A stretch of DNA of 64,000 bases, from the NCBI GenBank assembly GCA_963971305.1, contig OZ020306.1:61354686-61418685 (forward strand), read 5' to 3'. The notes under the pieces were generated by a model. The model worked only from the letters and a program-made list of their open reading frames with translations, was not told the origin of the DNA and made no database searches. The DNA comes from Arcuatula senhousia. Taxonomy: Eukaryota > Mollusca > Bivalvia > Mytilida > Mytilidae. The translations under genes and the position numbers were made by a program. Below, piece after piece: positions 55,969 through 64,000 of this stretch (within the stretch, counting starts at the first letter, position 1; every line of letters starts with the position of its first letter).

Positions 55969-56206
55969 TCGATAGAATAATTCGTCAACAGTAAACCCTG
56001 ACTATTTTTAAACTGCTAAATTTAATGTGCATGATATATGTTACTATAATTAGCCTATTCACGTGTAACATGTCAATGACCTCTGAATTGCTGTATACAA
56101 AACCACGTGTATGTAGTTAATTTGGCAGCATGGAAAATGTAACCATATTACTGAGATTTATATTGAAATGTATAAACTTAAATTTAATAAATTAAATGAT
56201 CTTTTA
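55969..56206 (-). repeat. Split direct repeat A1 (5' end of the element)
   Basis: Matches A2 at 50143-50380. Ends at TTTA, beyond which flanking DNA (AGCCACC) starts. Confidence 0.92.
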
Positions 56207-56209
56207 AGC

Positions 56210-56765
56210 CACCATTTTTTCTTTAAATGACTCAACTAGGCAGCGTACCATATTTCATATCTTGAAAATATTTTAAGGATTTCTTGTAGCATGTCTTTGA
56301 GTTGCATAAATTTGTTTATTTCTGCTGGGTATTCTGTTGCAAATAAATGCGACACATTTTAGTTTCTATTGAATGCTGATTTCAAGGATGGAGATTTCGT
56401 TAATCTGGTGTTTGATAAAACAGTTCCTGTTTTGTGGGGCTTTGTCTTATGTTGCACATTTAATATATCTTTTTTTATACTTAATTTTGGAAAGCATTTC
56501 CTGTTTTGTGTATTTGGACAAGGCTGTATATTTATGATATAACCCTTGTGTGCAGTTCATATTATGGTATTGGAGTAAAAAATTAGCTTTATAATTATGT
56601 ACTCTGGTAACAGATGATTTGTTGCAACAGATACAACTATAAGTGTTATACTTCTTCAATTCCAAGTTCTATGGAATTCTGTTTTGTTGTTCTTGGTATG
56701 TTGGTAAATTTAATTGTGTCCCAAATTTGTGGCTAATGAATACATGGTAATTTATGCACGATTTC
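56210..56765. other. Unassigned DNA between the retrotransposon and the hAT remnant
   Basis: May include the missing 5' part of the hAT element, but no BED zinc finger was seen. Confidence 0.4.
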
Positions 56766-56769
56766 ATAT

Positions 56770-56918
56770 GATGAACTTCTTGCATCCAACATGGTGAAAG
56801 CCTTTAAGTTTTCAATGCCAGGATACGATCCGAAACACAAAGATGAAAGTGATACTAGCGTTGATGATGAGGTGAATGAATTTGAAGATGATCAACAAGA
56901 AAATGGAGATCCAGACGG

Positions 56919-56949
<31 letters not shown>

Positions 56950-57945
56950 GAATTGTTACCTAAACACACGAGATGTTATGCTCACACATTACAGTTGATA
57001 GTTAAAGATGGTCTAAGTAAATGTTCTGCTCATTTATCTACTGTCATTGCGAAGGCTTCTCAAACGGTGAATTTTGTCAGGAGATCCATTAATGCTTCAG
57101 AACTTTTAGAGGATGAGTTACGCTTACAAGCTTCAAATGTCACCAGATGGAACTCCCAGCTTGCAATGATCAGGTCAATTTTGAGAGTATCAGAAGAAAA
57201 ACTCAGTAAAATTGAATGTTCTATAAAATTGTCATCATATGAAAGAAACATTTTATCTGAGTTGGTCAATATTCTTAAGCCTTTTGAAGAAGCCACAATC
57301 TTAGTGCAGGCGAACGAAAGTGCCAGTTTAACCGTTCCTATAACTTGAGGCTTACGTCTTCAGACAGATCAGTTATCTACCGTGCACAACAACAAAATGA
57401 TGAAGGCATTGAAATCTTCAATAGAGACAAGACTTTCAGTATTTGAGGATGACCAAAACTTCATGTTGGCGGCAGTTCTAGACCCTAGATTCAAACTCAG
57501 GTGGTGCCAAGAAAAACCTGAGAAGATAAACACTGTGACTTGTCTTTTGAGAAATGCAGTGAAAGTCTTTGAAGCAAGCACAGAATCAACTGATGATGGA
57601 ATATCACATGATTCACCACCCGCAAAAAGACAAAAGACTGACTTTTTCAGCTTCTTGCCACCGTCAACTCCAACAAGAGGTAGACATTCAACTGTTACCG
57701 ATGTTGACACTTACTTATCAGAACCGTGCATAACTATGTCAGAAAACCCGCTGGAATACTGGAAAGTGAACCAGACACGATTTCCCTCTCTGGCATCTGC
57801 AGCCGAGAGATACCTGGCAATACCAGCATCATCTGCACCAGTTGAACGCCAATTCAGTATTGCAGGAAAAATCTTTCGACCTGACAGATGTTGTTTGAAT
57901 GATAAGACATTTGAGACTCTGATGATGATAAAGTGCAATATGTAA
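56770..57945 (+). pseudogene. hAT-superfamily transposase remnant (ZBED-like)
   Basis: One frame runs from about 56770 to TAA at 57943-57945, interrupted by a single TGA at 57346-57348. It has an ASNMVKAF-type block (part of the hAT catalytic-core motif), an acidic Asp-rich insert, CYAHTLQLIVKDGL, NVTRWNSQ, AAVLDPRFKLRW, and the C-terminal hATC dimerisation domain (PLEYWKVN, RYLAIPASSAPVERQFSIAG). hAT transposases cut and paste elements by a DDE-type reaction. The N-terminal BED finger and first catalytic Asp region are missing or degraded. The TGA plus 5' truncation make it a fossil; CGA to TGA decay at a CpG would explain the stop. No terminal repeats were found. Confidence 0.85.
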
Positions 57946-58084
57946 CTTTCAGTAACATTGTACGTTTAAGATGTCATATGTTTGTACATAGATGCTATGT
58001 TTCATGGTCTTAGTGCTATATCTTGGTATATAAATGTTTTTTCTAAAGCTTAATTTTCATTTAAAAATAGCTAGATGTAAGCCC

Positions 58085-58255
58085 TGAACTTAATGTAATG
58101 TGTAATGTAATGGTAATGCAGGTCATGTAATGTGTAATGTAATGCATTTACATTGATAAAATTGAGTAATGGTAATGGTAATGTAATGCTAAAAAATGCA
58201 AAGTAATGGTAATGTAATGCATTACATTTACATGTAATTGACCCCAGGCCTGCTT
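58085..58255. repeat. TAATG-rich low-complexity repeat with GACCCCAGGCCTG end
   Basis: Degenerate GTAATGTAATG runs turn into CATTACATTTACATG and end TGTAATTGACCCCAGGCCTG. Probably the end of a dispersed repeat. Non-coding. Confidence 0.6.
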
Positions 58256-58259
58256 GCAT

Positions 58260-61200
58260 ACCAAGTTTCGTTAAATTTTGTTCAGATGTTTAAGGGTTGT
58301 GTTGACTAACTTGACTAACAGATGGGGACAGCCTTATCACCATTTGTACATGTATATCAGGATTTCAGTTTAATGGGTGATTATTCACACTATAATTTGC
58401 CGATGGAATCCTGGTAGAAAGCACAACATATGATGTACATGTACTTTTTAGAAATATCCGTTTACTTGTTCATGAACTATTATCAGGGTTTTCAACATAA
58501 ATATTGGGTCAACAGTCCGACAAAACTTTGGTTTTCTAGATTTTTTGGTAACATGCATATCTATATATGGTGTAGTTCTTGCAAACCATGTTTTGTTTGT
58601 GTTCAGTAGTATAAGTGGAGTTTCATTTATAGCTTTAAATTATATGTTTAATTTTCAATATTGTCTAAACCCCTAGATTCTTCTTACCCCAGACATTGTT
58701 AGATAAATTAAGTAATAATTTTCTTCCCCTGTTTGGTATTTTTGGTTTTATTGTTTTATGCTCATCATCATTATATTATGTTTGGCATTTTCAATTTTTT
58801 TGGTAGAGCGCCTCTGATGAGTCTTGGTGAGTCAGGCGGAGCAATATTTATTGTCTGGAACTTTGTCATTTTTATTATAACAAAGTGATGTGTAGGACTG
58901 ATTGATGGACCAGAGACATAAAGCTCTGCAACTTTTTTGTGTGGGAAATAGATTGATATAACAAAACAAGTTATCTTTTATTATTACTTTTGTAGAATAA
59001 CTAACATTTTTACAGACATAATATTCTTATAGCAGCAATTATGTTTGAAAATATGCATTTTCTATTGAACACATACTTGGTATTTTGGACAATATTTTTA
59101 GACATTAATACCATTTCAATGGTAGCATGTTTATTATTGTTCAATAATTACAAAATGTAGTTAAAGTAATCTTTATAACATTACATAGCAATCATTCACT
59201 AAAATGCATCAAAAATGTCACCAACATGTTATATGTACAAAGAAAATTGGTACAATGATAAAAATAACCCGATTGGACTTATATGTAAATATTATTTAAC
59301 CCAATGTTTTGTTTTTAATAAACAATTACTAGTGATTTTTTTTAAATGATAGGGGGCATAACCTGCCTCTAAATAATCTTAATTGGTCAAATGTCATTTC
59401 ATTGACAAGGTTACATTCATAATTGAAACTTATAACATATATTGAAATACATGTAGACAATCTTTAACATGTCAAATAGTATAATCATTGCTTATGATAC
59501 TTGTCAGTCAATCTATTTACATTGGATAACTTGTAATATATATCTATTGTAAACAGCTGAGGAATAAGATGCTTGTACTATGATGAATTGAAAGGATAAT
59601 GTTACAGTGAATTGAGTAAATATGCATGCCACAAAATCTTATTAAATACATGAAATAAAAAAAAAACTTATGGAGCATTTACATGATTTACAGCTTTCAA
59701 CTTTTGTTAGTCTTTTATCATTTTTTATAGACTTCATTTGGCAAATAAATTGGAACTATGTGATTTTATTCTTTCTTGTACTTGAGCTGTTACACATGGT
59801 ATGTTGCATTGACACTTGCATGTGTTTTCTTTTTCTTTGTGTGTCTAGTCAACTATTATACTTGTATGTCCAATATGGGTCCAGACAAAGCTTTCTTCAT
59901 TAATGTATTGTTCTGCTCTGTATTTGCCTTGATGTTTATGAAGATATGATGTTGTGTGGATCCATCATCAATAGAAAATATATAAAGTAACAAAATATCA
60001 CATTTATTTTTTAATATTTCACTTGATATCAAATTCACCACTGAACTCATTCTTTTACACAACATATTAATTCATGATTTTTACTCAATCTTTTTCACAT
60101 CATCCTAGGATGTTTATATATTTTGTAGCTGCTCAAAAAAAATTTTCATAATTTCTATAGACTTTTGGACTCCTTAGTTAGAAGAATAAAGCTCTCTGTA
60201 AAGGTAAACACTATTTTGATGCTAGATATATCCAGTTTCAGTGAGAAATATATATGCACAGTCAGCATTTATCCATATCTTGAAATTGCAGATGCTGATG
60301 ACTTTTATCAACTTTTAGCTTTATATGGCTCTTTGTCTGAAAGAAAAAAAACATGTATACTTAACTTGCTAATACACACACATATTAAACATACAATGTA
60401 GGACACAATTCACATATAAATCCACATTTAAATTGATATTTTGCAAATAAATAATGTTATAAAAATAAACATCAGCTTACAATAATGTATTTTTTATCAA
60501 CAATAATGATCAATAATAGTCTTGCAATTTCATATGTCCTAAAGTTGCAGCAATTCCACTATAATATTATCAATCAATCAATCAGTTTATTGGATAGAGC
60601 TCATGAATTAACAATGCAATGTAATCCCCAAAAGACATATATATATATGTAAGACATAAGTATAAAATGTAAATAAGATGAAATAAAACATTTTTGTCCC
60701 AATATTTCAAGTTATAATATTGCAACATTTAAGGGCTGCAAATTTAGAATACAAGGAAAACTGAAGTTTCTTTGCTTTTTTGTAAGATCAAAGATATTTG
60801 ATGATAGATTTCCATTGCTTCCAAGTTATTATAATTTCTAAACACAGTTTCCTATCAACCAGAAGGTTCATGCAATAAACATGAAACCCAGAAAATGTAA
60901 AATCAAAACAAATATAAGGTGACATGTGACCAAATTGGCCATGCTGTTCTTTGAAGATATATCACATTAATCATTGTTAATATTTGTTTAATTGTTTTAA
61001 GTAATGAATACCTAACTATTTAGTAGGTCAGAAAATATTGTCAGATATTGCTTTAATTTCTTTAAGTCATAAACACATGTACATTGTCATTAAAAATCTA
61101 AAAGGTCTTCAGGAGGGGGGTAGCTTTCCATAAAATGGTGAACAGGGATGTGCCAAAGAGTAGGCCATGCCCATAAAAATAACTTTTTTATAATTGGTCC

Positions 61201-61390
61201 GATTTCAAAATATTTTTTCATTGGATACCTTATGAAAATCCCTGCCCTTTTTTGCAATCTGATTAACAATATTTCTTACAGTTTTTTTTTTTAAATTAGG
61301 GGTCAAAGGGCAAAAAATGTAAATTGATATATGTATATAAATAAGGCTTTTTGTATGAGATGTTGATGTCAATATACATGTATATGTGTC
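58260..61390. other. Long AT-rich stretch without recognised features
   Basis: Only microsatellite-like bits are seen, such as ATCAATCAATCA at about 60570, which is the inverse of a LINE-tail repeat. No gene-like frames. Confidence 0.5.
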
Positions 61391-61394
61391 AAAA

Positions 61395-61565
61395 TGCATT
61401 TGAAAGTCCACCACAGGATGTATGCACTGTCAAAAAGCTTTGTAAGTCCACCATGGGCTTCATGTGACCAAAGCAATAGACTATCCATATTGGGCCTCCA
61501 GCGTACAGGGTTTAACTTGTATCGGTCGTATCATGCTGTGCTCGGCGTAGCTTTTTATTCTATGA
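61395..61565 (+). repeat. Dispersed repeat R4, copy 2
   Basis: Matches 10484-10690 (see there), including GGTCGTATCATGCTGTGCTC. Confidence 0.6.
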
Positions 61566-61851
61566 GGGCAAACATATTGAAATATTGTACATGATGACAG
61601 CTGTACAGAACCTCAGGACCTGTCCTGCAAAAATCTGTTCAGTCCTGCAAGATTTGGTGTGTCTGACAGAATTACTGGCTGATCAGACCGTAATTTTGTA
61701 TGAACTATCCTGGTATCTTGTTATATCATGGTACGTAGCTACGTAGAAACAGTGACGTCACAGTTGAATATTTGGTTTTGAAATGAAAGTAAATACCACG
61801 ATAACACAGAACCCATGATATAATGAGAACGGTGTATATTAGTAAATTCAG

Positions 61852-61994
61852 AGGCGGATCCAGAGATTCTGTAAAGAGGGGGCCCACTGACTGGCCTAAG
61901 AGGGGGCCCGCTTTGGTGACGCTTCACTGATTTCCTATATATTCAACCAAATTTTTCCGCCAAAAGGGGGGGCCCAGCCCCCCTGGATCCGCCT
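61852..61994. mobile_element. 143-bp MITE-like element with GGCGGATCCAG ends
   Basis: The ends AGGCGGATCCAG (61852-61863) and CTGGATCCGCCT (61983-61994) are exact inverted repeats. The interior contains GGGGGGCCC-type runs in both orientations. Similar GGATCCGCC-ended elements are common in animal genomes. Confidence 0.7.
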
Positions 61995-61999
61995 ATGAA

Positions 62000-62460
62000 A
62001 TTGCAGACAAAAAAATGCTTGGGTCAGACACAATTTTCAGATTCACCGGACCGAATGTCCGCTTTTAAAATTTTTCGATATGTCTGCACTCTTGAGTGAA
62101 GACAACAACCAAGCAGCAACGTAACCTTGTGTAAGCAATTTTTGATTTAAAATAAATTAGATTCATATTAGACTCTAATATATTTTTACTAAACAGGTGG
62201 CAGTGTTTTACATTCTATAATAAATACATGTACACAGAGTTCAGCATTGACCTGTAGTAACATATCTATTATTTGTTGTACATGTAGAGGAAAAGAACAT
62301 AATTGATTGAAGAAAAGGACATAATTGATCATGTTGATAGATTACACATAAAATACAATAGACAACATGGTGATACAATCAATATACATGTACAATGTAC
62401 AAGATGTTAATGTATGTAATCGTAAATTAAACAAAACTCTTTAAAATAACATAAATGCAA
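62000..62460. other. Unassigned stretch
   Basis: No supported feature. Confidence 0.45.
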
Positions 62461-62467
62461 GACTTAC

Positions 62468-62730
62468 TTGTCACGTCAACCTTTACTTCCGCAAGCGTTG
62501 ATACATCACAGAACCATACGAGATCATAATTTGGGAGCGAGTTTTTCAATAACAAAATCACTATTTCCCTCTGTCGAGACTCCTGGGCATGCATACAAAC
62601 CGAGATCGTCTGGTTTGAATTCAGTTTCTATAGTTGTTATGTCGATATTTTTTGGTATCAGTCTCAGATAGATTGTTAAAATCAGGCTGCCGTCGCCATG
62701 TTTGCCGCTTACGACCTTACAAAGCAATCG
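62468..62730 (-). pseudogene. Possible degraded Ig-like coding piece
   Basis: On the minus strand one frame reads FKPDDLGLYACPG, an Asp-x-Gly-x-Tyr-x-Cys arrangement as in Ig F strands, and ends at a stop near 62524. A second frame, after that stop, reads YDLVWFCDVSTLAEVKVDVT up to a good splice donor GTAAGT at 62467-62462. The two do not join in frame. It might be a damaged exon or two chance patterns. The region is CpG-richer than its surroundings, and a short hairpin (CTCGGAAG/CTTCCGAG) lies at about 62838-62860. Confidence 0.25.
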
Positions 62731-62974
62731 CTTTTTCTCGTCTGGTCCTATATTTTATTTCTACGAGAGTTAGCGACGTGACAACGAGATATAACAGTTT
62801 GCCGCGCTTCTTCCATTTCATCTTTTCTCCGACAAAACTCGGAAGCCGAAGACTTCCGAGTAAAAAGGGGTCCACTCCGACAACCAACGATCTGCACCTG
62901 CTCCGTTATAGGACCGTTGATAACAAGTAACCCTTGCCTCAATAAAATGGAAGCGTTGAATAGATCGTACAATT

Positions 62975-63620
62975 AATTTCTTTATGAACTCTGAGGACTA
63001 ACTCATTGTTACTCTTGATACTTTTTGTATTACCTGCTGTGACTTGCAATTAAATACAGTTTAATTAACACGAAAGAGAAATATCTGTTAAATTTAATTC
63101 ATTTTTCATGTTTTGTATGACATTGACCGAGATGTTATTAACATTAGGAGAAAGGCTGCATTTCTTGGTTCATTTAACAAATATATATCTGCATGGTACA
63201 ATGGAAAAACTTAAGCATGGGTTAAACAGAGAGAGCTGTAAATATTTATTCATAATGAAAGAATAAGCCTTTCCTTAATTCGGTACAACTTGAAACAGTA
63301 CACCCTGATCCCAGTGTCACGTGTGGCCGTGGAGCAAATTAATTAGCATGAGATATCCTTTACTATGAAAGTAGGTTCGGGTATTAATTAGTGTACGGAC
63401 TATCATCATGGCCTAGTACGCGGGAACTGGAACTGTCATGAATTTTGGGATGAGGTAAAAGGCAGTGTATACGTAGGAGGCTAGTAATATGTATCGGTAT
63501 TCAACAGGGGGGACTAGTTCCCCCATAGATACCTTAATGTGTTCAACAAATTAATGGATTGTTGCACATACTAATAACGAGACTTTTTAAAATAATAAGT
63601 TTTACAGATGGTACATAATT
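62975..63620. other. Unassigned stretch
   Basis: No supported feature. Confidence 0.45.
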
Positions 63621-63634
63621 CTATTCAAAGACCT

Positions 63635-63690
63635 GTCCCTATAGGGATTTTGTCTACAATAAAATTTGATTGATTGATCGATTGATATAC
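63635..63690 (+). mobile_element. LINE 3' tail fragment
   Basis: GATTTTGTCTACAATAAAAT then TTGATTGATTGATCGATTGA, the same end as 7755-7797. Only the last ~50 bases are present. Confidence 0.5.
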
Positions 63691-63694
63691 TCAA

Positions 63695-64000
63695 TGAGTT
63701 TGAGGTAGTTATGGGCAATATTGTATAAAATAGAAAAATTAAGCATACGGAGAAATCTTCGATGATTTTAAATTCCGGTCTGACGATTATGAACCGTATA
63801 ATTTTTAATGAACAACGGAAGAAGCAGTTATACTTGTAAATCAAATTATTTAGACATTTGCTTGCCACATGCATGACATGTTAAATTAAAACTAGAAAAA
63901 CTGTTAGCAGTAGCTCACAATGAATACCCACGCCCCCCCCAAAAAAAAAATTCATCAATTAAATTTTAAAATAGGTGGTGCACATCTACATTATGTCACA
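63695..64000. other. Unassigned right edge
   Basis: Contains a poly-C/poly-A junction at about 63933-63950. No gene seen. Confidence 0.4.

Larger units (their letters stand above)
49091..56206 (-). mobile_element. Ngaro/PAT-type tyrosine-recombinase retrotransposon, nearly complete
   Basis: Reading 5' to 3' on the minus strand: A1 (56206-55969), Gag, RT-RNase H and recombinase genes, B1 (51345-50377), A2 (50380-50143), an 83-base spacer, B2 (50059-49091). A1=A2 and B1=B2 appear identical or nearly so, and B1 and A2 overlap by the four bases TTTA. This A1-genes-B1A2-B2 split direct repeat is diagnostic of YR retrotransposons of the PAT/Ngaro group (DIRS-1 itself has inverted termini). No methyltransferase domain is present, which favours Ngaro over DIRS. 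The near identity of the repeats indicates a young insertion. Total 7116 bases. Confidence 0.9.

Noticed and set aside
57346..57348. TGA read as selenocysteine in the hAT frame
   Set aside because: No SECIS-like element noticed and no reason for Sec in a hAT transposase; a nonsense mutation is simpler.

Overview
This window looks like a piece of an AT-rich invertebrate nuclear genome, most probably a bivalve mollusc such as a mussel. The evidence is spliced genes with long introns, a dense mix of retrotransposon and DNA-transposon remnants, repeats built from tandem cores plus (ACGG)n microsatellites like the bivalve 'pearl' elements, a 100-base assembly gap, and no prokaryotic gene organisation. 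The species call is inference from repeat style, not from a diagnostic host gene. Little of the window is host coding sequence. Left part (1-17 kb): repeat-rich DNA with a tRNA-derived SINE head, a degraded LINE-ORF1-like coding remnant interrupted by a ~398-bp tandem unit that carries a hammerhead-ribozyme-like motif, a BEL/Pao gag remnant with its primer-binding site, and an immunoglobulin-domain exon on the minus strand (11022-11315) whose probable 5' exon lies at 17051. Centre (17-34 kb): a 47-bp satellite, a LINE reverse-transcriptase C-terminal remnant, tandem-core elements with terminal hairpins, and a second immunoglobulin gene on the plus strand (5' exon ending 28242, signal-peptide exon 29605-29696, Ig exon 33764-34054). 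The two Ig genes are paralogous in both their 5' exon and Ig exon and are transcribed away from each other. Right-centre (34-48 kb): more hairpin/tandem-core elements, a duplicated ~230-bp unit of unknown function, and a two-exon minus-strand gene (47770-47080 and 42520-42162) for a 349-residue seven-membrane-segment protein resembling the PRRT3/PRRT4 proline-rich transmembrane family, with repeats, a MITE and duplicated CRE sites in its intron. Right part (49-58 kb): a nearly complete tyrosine-recombinase retrotransposon of the Ngaro/PAT type (49091-56206, minus strand) with Gag, RT-RNase H and recombinase genes, split direct repeats in the order A1-genes-B1-A2-B2, and a textbook -1 frameshift signal between Gag and Pol. 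It is followed by a hAT transposase fossil. The last 6 kb hold small repeats and a CpG-richer stretch with a possible degraded Ig-like coding piece. The most informative finds are the retrotransposon with its frameshift signal and internal 18-bp motif arrays, the divergent inverted Ig gene pair, and the ribozyme-like motif in the tandem unit.
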